Source of the DNA: Desulfuromonadales bacterium | Lineage (GTDB): Bacteria > Desulfobacterota > Desulfuromonadia > Geobacterales > Pseudopelobacteraceae | NCBI GenBank assembly: GCA_015688915.1 | Contig: JAATGX010000006.1 | Span: forward strand, 1-12,236 | Length of the DNA stretch: 12,236 bases | Reading direction: 5' to 3' | In this document: positions 6,577 to 12,236 of the stretch, in pieces | Numbering within the stretch: the first letter of the stretch is position 1 | How the letters are laid out: each line of letters begins with the position of its first letter | Notes under the pieces: model-generated | What the model was told of the DNA's origin: nothing | Seen by the model: only the letters and a program-made list of their open reading frames with translations | Database searches by the model: none | Position numbers and translations under genes: made by a program

Positions 6577-8106
6577 ATGAAAAACCCGCGCCTGGCCGCC
6601 ATTGACATAGGAACCAACTCGATCCGCTGCATTGTCGTCGAGGCCGACCCGCAGGGGCGGTTCAAGGTGCTGGACGACGAGAAGGCCACGGTCCGCCTGG
6701 GAGAGAACCTCACCAAGAGCGGCGCCATTTCCGCCGCCGCGTTCAGCCGGGCGGTGGGGGCCATAGGCATGATGCGCAAGCTGATCGAGGGACTCAAGGT
6801 GAGCGAGGTGGAGGCGGTGGCCACCAGCGCCGTCAGAAGCGCCTCCAACGGCGCCGAACTGGTGGAGGTGCTCTCCCGCGAGCTTGGCCGGGAAATCAGG
6901 GTTATTTCCGGTGAGGAAGAGGCCGAATTGGCCGCCATATCGGCCCTGCACAACTTCGACATGGAGGGGAAACGCTATGCCATGATCGATATCGGCGGCG
7001 GCAGCGTGGAGATCGTCACCGCGCTGGGAAATCATGTCGAGGAATGCTTCTCCCTGGACTTGGGCGCCGTGGTCATGACCGAGCGTTTCTTCCTGAGCGA
7101 CCCCATCAGGCCGGGCGACTATCAGAAGTTCCAGCGCCACGTCAGGGCGGCGCTCAAGAAGGCGTTTCCCGGCAAGAAGGTCGCCGTCCAGACCTTTATC
7201 GGTTCCGGGGGCACCATCACGTCATTGGGCGGAATGGTGATGAACATGCGCAAGCAGGCCTACTCCTCGGTGCACGGCTTCGAGGTGCTCCGTTCCGAGG
7301 TGGTGCATGTGCTGGCCATGCTGATGCGCAAGGATACCAAAGCCCGCAGGTCGGTCGCGGGGCTGAATCCCGACCGGGCCGACATCATCGTTGCCGGCCT
7401 GGGACTGCTTGAGGAATTGATGCGTTTTTTCGACGCCAACATGCTCATGGTGAATGAGCGCGGCATCCGGGAGGGGCTGGTGATCCGCTGCATGAGGCGG
7501 CTCGGTCTCATGCCGGCGGTAACGCAGCAGCGCCACTGGCGCGAGTCGGTGGTCGAGTTCGCCCGTTCCTGCCATTGCGACGAACCCCATTCAAAGCACG
7601 TGGCCAAGCTGGCACTGGCCATCTTCGACAGCCTGGGGCCGAAATTCAACCTGAAAAAGCCCGAGCGGCGGATGCTGGAAGCGGCGGCGCTGCTGCACGA
7701 TATCGGTTACTTCATCAGCTACAACAGCCACCACAAGCATTCCTACCACCTGATCCGCCATGCCGACCTGTTCGGATTCACCCCCCGCGAACAGGAGATG
7801 ATCGCCCAGGTTGCCCGCTATCACCGCAAGTCGCTGCCCAAGCGGAAGCATGAGGAGTACCAGCGCCTGAACGAGAAAGACCGCGCCACGGTCTGCCGCC
7901 TGGGGGGCGTCCTGCGCCTGGCGGACGGCCTGGACCGGCGCAGGAGCGGCTTGGTGGAGGTGGTTGAGTTGGTCCAGACCGCCGCGACGTTTCGGATCAG
8001 ACTGTTGGGAACGGAGGATATTTCGGTGGAGATCTTCGGCGCCAATGCCAAGAAGGACCTGTTCGAACAGGCGTTCTCCGGAAGTGTGCACTTCATGACC
8101 AGTTGA
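6577..8106 (+). CDS. ppx: Ppx/GppA family exopolyphosphatase with C-terminal HD domain
   Basis: Members of this ASKHA-fold family split terminal phosphate from polyphosphate, or convert pppGpp to ppGpp, and so link phosphate storage with the stringent response. The 509-residue length matches the long two-part form such as E. coli Ppx. Residues 1-305 hold the phosphatase core: DIGTNSIR (10-17), the catalytic glutamate region SGEEEAEL (111-118), the phosphate-2 loop IDIGGGSVEI (137-146) and GSGGTITSLGG (209-219). Residues 320-509 hold an HD-type domain with H374/D375 (ALLHDIGY), a histidine-rich stretch NSHHKHSYH (383-391), and H416 (ARYHRKS). The ATG has a GAGG Shine-Dalgarno at a normal distance and a likely own promoter. 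Exopolyphosphatase versus pppGppase activity cannot be decided from sequence. No polyphosphate kinase gene is in the window. Confidence 0.9.
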   Translation: MKNPRLAAIDIGTNSIRCIVVEADPQGRFKVLDDEKATVRLGENLTKSGAISAAAFSRAVGAIGMMRKLIEGLKVSEVEAVATSAVRSASNGAELVEVLSRELGREIRVISGEEEAELAAISALHNFDMEGKRYAMIDIGGGSVEIVTALGNHVEECFSLDLGAVVMTERFFLSDPIRPGDYQKFQRHVRAALKKAFPGKKVAVQTFIGSGGTITSLGGMVMNMRKQAYSSVHGFEVLRSEVVHVLAMLMRKDTKARRSVAGLNPDRADIIVAGLGLLEELMRFFDANMLMVNERGIREGLVIRCMRRLGLMPAVTQQRHWRESVVEFARSCHCDEPHSKHVAKLALAIFDSLGPKFNLKKPERRMLEAAALLHDIGYFISYNSHHKHSYHLIRHADLFGFTPREQEMIAQVARYHRKSLPKRKHEEYQRLNEKDRATVCRLGGVLRLADGLDRRRSGLVEVVELVQTAATFRIRLLGTEDISVEIFGANAKKDLFEQAFSGSVHFMTS

Positions 8107-8261
8107 TCGGAACTCCGTTATTTTGACGGATGTGGAAATGGCCCTTGCAATTTGCCGTGGCGATGATTAGCTTCAATGGGTGCGGCATGCATGGTCGCCG
8201 GATCGATGTACAGGCGAAAAGGCAGGCCGTCATACCTGTCCAGACAATGAGGAGGAAACGA

Positions 8262-9233
8262 ATGAAGCATGCAACGATGTGCACCATAACACTGCTGGTG
8301 GTTGCCCTGCTGGCGGGCATGACCGTCGCAACCATGAACGCCGAGGCGCGTGCCGGCGGTGGCGGCTCCATGGGCAGCCGCGGTTCCCGCAGTTATTCGC
8401 GGCCCGTGGCCCCGCCGTCCCAGTCCAGCCCTTATCAGCAGGCGGCGCCCCAGCAGCGCCCCGTGTCGCCGTCCCCCTTTCAGACACCGCAACCGGCGGG
8501 CGGGGGATTCTTCCGCAGTATGGCCGGCGGCCTGGTGGGGGGCATGCTGGGCGGCATGCTGTTTCGCGGCCTCGGCTTCGCTGGCGGCGGGGGAGGGATC
8601 GGCGGCGGGGGAGGGATCGGCCTGTTCGAGATCCTGCTGATCGGCGGGATCATCTACTTCATTTACCGGATGGTGAAGCGGGGACGGAGCGAAACCGTTG
8701 CCAGCCAGAATGTCTACAACATGGATAATTACCGGGAGCCGGTGACGTATCAGCCGGAAGCGCCGGCCTATGGCGGTCCGGGCGACGACCTGGCGGCCGG
8801 CCTTGCCCATGTCCGGCAAATGGACCCGGCCTTCAACGAGCAGCGCTTCACCGATCTGGTCATGGACATCTTCTTCAAGATCCAGGGCGCCTGGATGAAC
8901 AGGGACCTGACCCCGGTGACCGGCCTGCTGACGCGGGATATGAAGGGCATCTTCCAGGGGGACATTGACCGTCTTGTGCGCGAGCACAGGATCAACCGGC
9001 TGGAGAACATCGCGGTCCGCAGCGTTGAGATCTCCGAGGCCTGGCAGGAATCGGGACAGGATTACATCACGGTCATGATCTACGCCAACCTGCTGGATTA
9101 CACCACCGACGACACCAGCGGCCAGGTGGTCGAGGGGAGCAAGACCGACCCGGTCAAGTTCGAGGAGTACTGGACCTTCACCAGGCCGGTGGGGAACAAT
9201 CCCTGGCAGCTTTCGGCGATCAACCAGAAGTAA
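8262..9233 (+). CDS. Secreted or membrane-anchored Tim44-like domain protein
   Basis: The 323-residue protein starts with a signal peptide-like segment (hydrophobic 8-24, possible cut after AEA or ARA near 29-31). A low-complexity region rich in Gly, Ser, Pro and Gln follows (32-82). Next come a Gly-rich hydrophobic stretch (86-107), two copies of GGGGGI (108-119) and a transmembrane helix (120-138, LFEILLIGGIIYFIYRMV) ending in basic residues. The soluble part (about 175-323) resembles the Tim44-like/MRPL45 domain, ending in EEYWTFTRPVGNNPWQLSAI, typical of bacterial Tim44-like proteins. The cellular role of these is not established. The start at 8262 is preferred over an in-frame ATG at 8130 because GGAGG lies 6 bases upstream and it puts the signal peptide at the N-terminus. 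An excellent terminator follows at 9284. The domain call is by pattern memory, not by search. Confidence 0.8.
   Translation: MKHATMCTITLLVVALLAGMTVATMNAEARAGGGGSMGSRGSRSYSRPVAPPSQSSPYQQAAPQQRPVSPSPFQTPQPAGGGFFRSMAGGLVGGMLGGMLFRGLGFAGGGGGIGGGGGIGLFEILLIGGIIYFIYRMVKRGRSETVASQNVYNMDNYREPVTYQPEAPAYGGPGDDLAAGLAHVRQMDPAFNEQRFTDLVMDIFFKIQGAWMNRDLTPVTGLLTRDMKGIFQGDIDRLVREHRINRLENIAVRSVEISEAWQESGQDYITVMIYANLLDYTTDDTSGQVVEGSKTDPVKFEEYWTFTRPVGNNPWQLSAINQK
8583..8618 (+). repeat. Perfect 18-bp tandem duplication inside the Tim44-like gene
   Basis: The unit GGCGGCGGGGGAGGGATC occurs twice without a mismatch (8583-8600, 8601-8618) and encodes GGGGGI twice. In-frame units like this change length by slippage, so the glycine linker before the membrane helix probably varies among strains. 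Confidence 0.9.
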
Positions 9234-9240
9234 GATCGAT

Positions 9241-10152
9241 TCACAGTTTGGGGGCGGCCGCCTCGGCCGCCAGCTCATCATAGACCGCCAGCGCCTTCAC
9301 GCTGGCGGTTTCTTTTTTGCCCAGTTCCCCGAAACTCCGCAACCTTCCGTTGAAACGCTCGGCCTGTGCCTTGAGGCTGCCGGTGCTCTCGGAGATAAAG
9401 CTCTTTTCCTTGGGATCAATGTCCTTTTTGAACACGCCCTTCATCTTGTTCCAGTATTCATCCGTGCCGCAGACATAATGGTTGATGGCTTCCAGGAAGG
9501 AAAGGGCGCCGGCGGAGAGGTCGGACAGCGTTGCCAGTTTGCCCTGGGCGTCGTTCATCTCCTTCAGCAGCTTCCGATCGGCGAATTGCGTCGCCTCGAT
9601 CAAGGCCTTTTCGCCCAACGTCCCTGCCGGGTCGATGGCGTCGGCCATGGCAAGGAACCTCTGTGAGGATGCCAGGTAGGTGTTGATAGCCACCGAGGCG
9701 GCGTTGAGAGACAGGGTGAACTGGGCGGCAAACTTGGTGAAGAGCGATGCCTGGCCCGCATAGGGGATCGGGAGCATCCTGGCGGCGCCGGCGGCGTAGG
9801 AGCCGGCCTGGATGTAACGGTTGTATCCGGCCAGGTTGGCGCTCATCCAGGTGACAAACCCTTCGAAGTCGGCGGTTGCCTGGCGCTGGAGCTTCACATC
9901 CGCGGCGATCTCCTTCAACCGCCGGGCCTTTTTTTGATGCAGCCGTTCAACGGAGATGCCCTTTTCGGCTTCACACAAGGCAAGCCCCTTCACGAGCAGG
10001 TTGTTGTCGATCCGCAGTTTGATAAGCTCTTCCTCGGCGGGCGTCATGGGACCGCAGGCGTTTTCCGATGCCCCGGCCGGGGAAGCGGCGAGCACGGCAA
10101 TGGCGGCAAGGCCTGCCAGGTGGGCGGTAAGCAGGTGTATTCTCTTCGGCAT
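9241..10152 (-). CDS. Secreted, mostly helical protein of unknown function
   Basis: I do not recognise this 303-residue protein. Residues 1-28 are a clear Sec signal peptide (MPKR, then a hydrophobic core rich in Ala and Leu, with cleavage likely after AGA), so it is periplasmic or exported. The mature part is rich in Ala, Lys, Leu and Glu. It has likely long helices at 37-100 and 255-300, and a central small-residue stretch (115-165) that may form a buried helical hairpin. Cysteines C33, C60 and C228 could form a disulfide. The start is taken at the ATG at 10152, with AAAAGGA about 11 bases upstream. An ATG at 10164 is in frame, but its Shine-Dalgarno would touch the start codon. It lies 89 bp after tgt on the same strand, perhaps read with it, and converges with the Tim44-like gene 7 bp away. 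Its 3' coding end contains the other gene's terminator. Confidence 0.75.
   Translation of the reverse strand: MPKRIHLLTAHLAGLAAIAVLAASPAGASENACGPMTPAEEELIKLRIDNNLLVKGLALCEAEKGISVERLHQKKARRLKEIAADVKLQRQATADFEGFVTWMSANLAGYNRYIQAGSYAAGAARMLPIPYAGQASLFTKFAAQFTLSLNAASVAINTYLASSQRFLAMADAIDPAGTLGEKALIEATQFADRKLLKEMNDAQGKLATLSDLSAGALSFLEAINHYVCGTDEYWNKMKGVFKKDIDPKEKSFISESTGSLKAQAERFNGRLRSFGELGKKETASVKALAVYDELAAEAAAPKL
9253..9271. other. GC-only hairpin at the convergent gene ends
   Basis: GGCGGCCG and CGGCCGCC form a perfect 8-bp stem around a CCT loop, 20 bp after the plus-strand Tim44-like stop and inside the last codons of the minus-strand gene. No U run follows on either strand, so it is not a classical terminator. 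It may protect 3' ends, or it may simply reflect the Ala-rich C-terminus it encodes (ELAAEAAAPKL). Confidence 0.4.
9284..9318 (+). terminator. Intrinsic terminator of the Tim44-like gene, embedded in the opposing gene
   Basis: ACCGCCAGCG (9284-9293) and CGCTGGCGGT (9300-9309) form a perfect 10-bp GC-rich stem with a 6-nt loop, followed by TTCTTTTTT. It acts on plus-strand transcripts and lies 50 bp past the Tim44-like stop. The same DNA encodes residues of about 279-290 of the convergent minus-strand protein. Confidence 0.85.
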
Positions 10153-10241
10153 GTTCGGTGGCATCCTTTTGCAAGGCTGTGTAGTCTGAGAGGTCGTCTC
10201 CAGGTTTCCGTAGCGTTCCGGTTTCGGGTGCCGCTTTTCCT

Positions 10242-11357
10242 CTATTTCCGTTTTTCACCCTGCCGGTACTCGGCCAGAAAGCCGCTCTTGTACTCCATGA
10301 AGCGGCTGTTTTCGATGGCCGCGCGGATCTCGGCCATCATGTTCAGATAGAAACGGACGTTGTGGATGGCCGACAGCACCGCCGAGACGACCTCGTTGGC
10401 GGCAAACAGGTGGTGCAGGTAGGCGCGGGTGAAGTTTTTACAGGTGTAGCAGTCGCAACTCGGATCAACGGGGAAAAAGTCCCGTTTGTAGTTCTTGTTG
10501 GTCAGGCGGATCCTGCCGCGGCGGGTGAACAGGGTGGCGCTCCGGGCATAGCGGGTGGGGATGACGCAGTCGAACATGTCGATGCCCCGCTCCACGCTCT
10601 CCAGGATATCCTCGGGCAGACCGACCCCCATCAGGTAACGCGGTTTGTTTTCCGGCAGGTGGGGCGCGGTCCAGCCCACCACCTTTTTCAACAGTTCCAG
10701 CCCCTCTCCGACCGAAACCCCGCCGATCGCGTAGCCGGGCAGGTCGAGCTTGCGCATCTCCCGGGCGCACATGGCGCGCAGATCCTCGTAGACACTCCCC
10801 TGCACGATCCCGAACAGGGCCTGGCCGGTGCCGGTCATGGCCCCCTGGCACTCCTTCAGCCAGCGAATGGTCTTTTTGGTGGATTGTTCCGCGTAGCTCT
10901 TGTCGCAGGGGTAGGGGATGCACTCGTCAAAGGCCATGATGATGTCCGCGCCCAGGTCCTGCTGGATACGGATGGCCGATGCCGGGTCCAGGTAGATCTC
11001 CTCGCCGGTCAGTTCATGCCTGAAAAAGACCCCGTCCTCGGTGATGCGCTTGTTGGGGAGGGAGAAAACCTGGAACCCGCCGGAATCGGTCAGGATCGGC
11101 TTGTCCCAGGCCATGAATGTGTGCAGGCCGCCGGCCTTCCTGACCAGCCCTTCGCCCGGTTGCAGGTGCAGGTGGTAGGTGTTGCTGAGGATGATCCGGG
11201 CGCCGGTTTCCTCGATCTGGGCCGGGGTGAGCGGTTTCATGGCGCCGTGGGTGGCCACCGGCATGAAGATCGGGGTGGGGATCTCCCCGTGAGGGGTGGT
11301 CAGCACGCCCAGTCGCGCGGCGCTCTGTTTGTCCTTTTTGAGGAGCGTGAATTCCAT
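10242..11357 (-). CDS. tgt: Queuine tRNA-ribosyltransferase (tRNA-guanine transglycosylase)
   Basis: Tgt swaps guanine 34 in the anticodon of Asp, Asn, His and Tyr tRNAs for preQ1, the committing step of queuosine in tRNA. The 371-residue protein has the full bacterial set. D91 lies in LTDSGGFQVFSL, D144 in MAFDE, the nucleophile D263 in MFDCVIPTR, and the zinc ligands are C301, C303, C306 and H332 (CDCYTC and IHN). Spacing agrees closely with E. coli Tgt. The ATG at 11357 has GGAGA 7-8 bases upstream. It is divergent from sdhC. A weak minus-strand hexamer pair (TTGCAT 11451-11446, TAGTAA 11428-11423, 17-bp spacer) could be its promoter. No preQ1 riboswitch motif was recognised in its leader. 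The usual neighbours queA, yajC and secD are absent here. Confidence 0.96.
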   Translation of the reverse strand: MEFTLLKKDKQSAARLGVLTTPHGEIPTPIFMPVATHGAMKPLTPAQIEETGARIILSNTYHLHLQPGEGLVRKAGGLHTFMAWDKPILTDSGGFQVFSLPNKRITEDGVFFRHELTGEEIYLDPASAIRIQQDLGADIIMAFDECIPYPCDKSYAEQSTKKTIRWLKECQGAMTGTGQALFGIVQGSVYEDLRAMCAREMRKLDLPGYAIGGVSVGEGLELLKKVVGWTAPHLPENKPRYLMGVGLPEDILESVERGIDMFDCVIPTRYARSATLFTRRGRIRLTNKNYKRDFFPVDPSCDCYTCKNFTRAYLHHLFAANEVVSAVLSAIHNVRFYLNMMAEIRAAIENSRFMEYKSGFLAEYRQGEKRK

Positions 11358-11492
11358 CGGTTATCTCCGTTCGTGCGACCGGGCAAGGCTTTGCAGACCT
11401 CGGGTCTCTGCTGCATGAACTGTTACTACCAGAATGGCCGGCTAAATGCAATCACGCAGCCAAAGCAGCATTGGCGGGCATCCATTCATATC

Positions 11493-11502
11493 CTGTATAC
11501 AG
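11493..11502. promoter_or_regulatory. Palindrome CTGTATACAG, possible operator
   Basis: This perfect 10-bp palindrome lies 7 bp upstream of the -35 of the likely sdhC promoter and within the divergent region shared with tgt. The core TGTATACA resembles operators of GntR/FCD-family regulators. It is too short for a LexA-type CTGT-N8-ACAG box. The bound protein is unknown. Confidence 0.35.
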
Positions 11503-11509
11503 AATTTTG

Positions 11510-11538
11510 TTGCAATTTTTTATAACGGCGTTTAGTAT
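11510..11538 (+). promoter_or_regulatory. Probable sigma-70 promoter for sdhC
   Basis: TTGCAA (11510-11515) and TAGTAT (11533-11538) are spaced by 17 bp in an AT-rich patch that stands out from the GC-rich surroundings. Transcription from about 11545 would give a 5' leader of about 200 nt before the sdhC ATG, enough for leader-based control. Confidence 0.45.
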
Positions 11539-11617
11539 GCCTGTCTGGAAAATGCAGAGCCGCACACCACGACTACGATAGCAGACCGCACATCAAATAA
11601 ACTCGAAGGAGGATGGT

Positions 11618-11668
11618 ATGCAGGTTGTCAACAGATTGCGCTGGCGTGGTCCCCCCGGATACCGATAA
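11618..11668 (+). CDS. Candidate 16-codon leader peptide upstream of sdhC
   Basis: An ATG with a near-ideal Shine-Dalgarno (AAGGAGG, 11606-11612, 5 bases upstream) opens the reading MQVVNRLRWRGPPGYR and stops at TAA 11666-11668, 78 bp before sdhC. The Shine-Dalgarno is stronger than that of sdhC itself (GGAAGG). A Gly-Pro-Pro-Gly run near the stop slows ribosomes in general, and R-x-P-P-like C-termini occur in some known ribosome arrest peptides, so the ORF could sense translation and control sdhC. The last codons lie in an alternative RNA stem (11656-11661 with 11687-11692). An overlapping ORF starts at 11613, but its ATG abuts the Shine-Dalgarno. Whether the peptide is translated or regulatory is inference; the ORF and its ribosome site are seen directly. 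Confidence 0.5.
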   Translation: MQVVNRLRWRGPPGYR

Positions 11669-11692
11669 CTTCCCGTCATTGCGGGTTATCCG
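11656..11692 (+). promoter_or_regulatory. Alternative hairpins at the end of the sdhC leader ORF
   Basis: CGGATA (11656-11661, in the last leader codons) can pair with TATCCG (11687-11692). A more compact hairpin pairs ATAA (11665-11668) with TTAT (11686-11689) around CCCG/CGGG (11672-11675, 11682-11685). The outer pairings compete for 11687-11689. CTTCC (11669-11673) is complementary to GGAAG in the sdhC Shine-Dalgarno (11736-11740). A ribosome held at the leader stop would cover the first strand. No U run follows, so any control would be on translation rather than termination. Confidence 0.35.
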
Positions 11693-11746
11693 CACTTCAA
11701 ACGAATCTTTCATCGCAGTTCCACACTCTAGAAAAGGAAGGTAGAT

Positions 11747-12236
11747 ATGCAACTCACCACGTCATCCATCGGCAGAAAGATCCTGATGGCGATCACGGGC
11801 CAATTAATGATCCTGTTCGTCCTGGTCCATCTGATCGGCAACACGACCATCTTCGGGTGGCTCCACGGAGGCATCAACGCCTATGCCGAACACCTCCACG
11901 CCCTGCCTCCCCTGGTCTGGGCATTCCGGCTCTTCATGCTGGCCGCCGTATCCATCCATATCTGGTTCGGCATCCAGTTGACCCTGGAGAACAGCGGCGG
12001 ACGGCCGCAGCAGTACGCGGTCAAGGTCACCCAGAAAACGACCTTTGCCAGCGAAAACATGATCTGGTCGGGCGTTGTCATCCTGTTGTTCCTCGTCTAC
12101 CATCTGCTGCATTTCACGATGAAGCTGATTCCGGGCACGACGCTGATTACCGATCCTTCCGGGGTGGTCAACGTGTTCACCATGGTGGTTACGAGTTTCC
12201 AGAATGTCTTTACCTGTTTCATCTATGTCGGCGCGA
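11747..12236 (+). CDS. sdhC: Succinate dehydrogenase/fumarate reductase cytochrome b subunit (b558 type), 5' part
   Basis: The ORF is open to the right edge (163 codons seen). It encodes the membrane anchor of complex II, which carries heme b and the quinone site and passes electrons between quinone and the flavoprotein/Fe-S subunits. Four hydrophobic helices are visible near 12-32, 56-78, 103-125 and 142-162. Histidines at 28 (VLVHLIGN), 71 (SIHIWF) and 119/122 (YHLLHF) are placed like the heme ligands of the single-chain diheme b558 family seen in Wolinella FrdC and the Geobacter enzyme; the last ligand would lie past the edge. The N-terminal SSIGRKILMAITGQ is typical of this family. AAGGAAGG lies about 6 bases before the ATG. 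The flavoprotein (A) and Fe-S (B) genes are expected just downstream. In Geobacter the same complex can run as dehydrogenase or reductase, so frdC is an equally good name. Confidence 0.9.
   Translation, partial: MQLTTSSIGRKILMAITGQLMILFVLVHLIGNTTIFGWLHGGINAYAEHLHALPPLVWAFRLFMLAAVSIHIWFGIQLTLENSGGRPQQYAVKVTQKTTFASENMIWSGVVILLFLVYHLLHFTMKLIPGTTLITDPSGVVNVFTMVVTSFQNVFTCFIYVGA

Noticed and set aside
8133..8149. Sigma-54-like promoter TGTGG...TTGCA before the Tim44-like gene
   Set aside because: The GG and GC dinucleotides are 11 bp apart rather than the required 10.
8123..8151. Sigma-70-like pair TTGACG / TGCAAT before the Tim44-like gene
   Set aside because: The -35 is good, but the -10 lacks the key A at its second position; too weak to list as a feature, although no better promoter is visible there.
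8130..8261. 44-residue N-terminal extension of the Tim44-like protein
   Set aside because: No ribosome-binding site at 8130, while ATG 8262 has a strong one and begins a signal peptide.
11358..11420. preQ1 riboswitch in the tgt leader
   Set aside because: The leader lacks the conserved preQ1 aptamer sequence; only an imperfect GCAGACC/GGTCT-CTGC dyad is present.
10362..11525. 387-codon open frame on the plus strand opposite tgt
   Set aside because: Antisense shadow of tgt; no motif, biased composition, and its end merely runs into the tgt/sdhC gap.

Overview
The window looks like a chromosomal segment of a high-GC, anaerobically respiring delta-proteobacterium-type organism, most likely a Geobacter relative. 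This is inferred from gene content: a NifU/NifS Fe-S assembly pair, an alpha-keto acid dehydrogenase E2/E3 pair, and a b558-type succinate dehydrogenase/fumarate reductase cytochrome b. No 16S or other marker is present, so the taxonomy is tentative. I see no CRISPR array, tRNA, rRNA, transposase or phage gene.

Layout, left to right. Positions 1-375 hold the C-terminal end of a phosphoglucomutase/phosphomannomutase-family gene, split by an in-frame amber codon at 94-96. A 181-bp gap with a long imperfect inverted repeat follows. Next comes the nifU-nifS pair (557-2601, overlapping by 4 bp), closed by a probable intrinsic terminator. A possible promoter then leads into an E2 (sucB-like) and E3 (lpdA-like) pair (2735-5453); no E1 gene is adjacent in the window. 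A roughly 140-bp palindromic element (5463-5605) separates lpdA from an alpha/beta hydrolase gene (5626-6417). A Ppx/GppA exopolyphosphatase gene (6577-8106) and a secreted, membrane-anchored Tim44-like gene (8262-9233) follow.

The strand then flips. A secreted orphan protein (9241-10152) and tgt (10242-11357) are on the minus strand, converging on the Tim44-like gene. A textbook terminator for the plus-strand gene lies inside the 3' coding end of the minus-strand orphan. From the divergent tgt/sdhC gap (11358-11746), a plus-strand promoter with an adjacent palindrome drives a leader of about 200 nt. This leader carries a strongly initiated 16-codon ORF ending in RGPPGYR, then the start of sdhC/frdC, which runs off the right edge.

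Functionally the window combines Fe-S cluster biogenesis (NifUS), TCA-cycle and respiratory enzymes (E2/E3, SdhC) and housekeeping genes (tgt, ppx). NifUS could supply clusters to Fe-S enzymes such as the SdhB/FrdB partner of SdhC, but that link is inference. The strongest leads are the leader ORF upstream of sdhC, the amber-interrupted mutase, the terminator embedded in an opposing gene, and the two intergenic inverted-repeat elements. I did not find a clear new multi-gene system.
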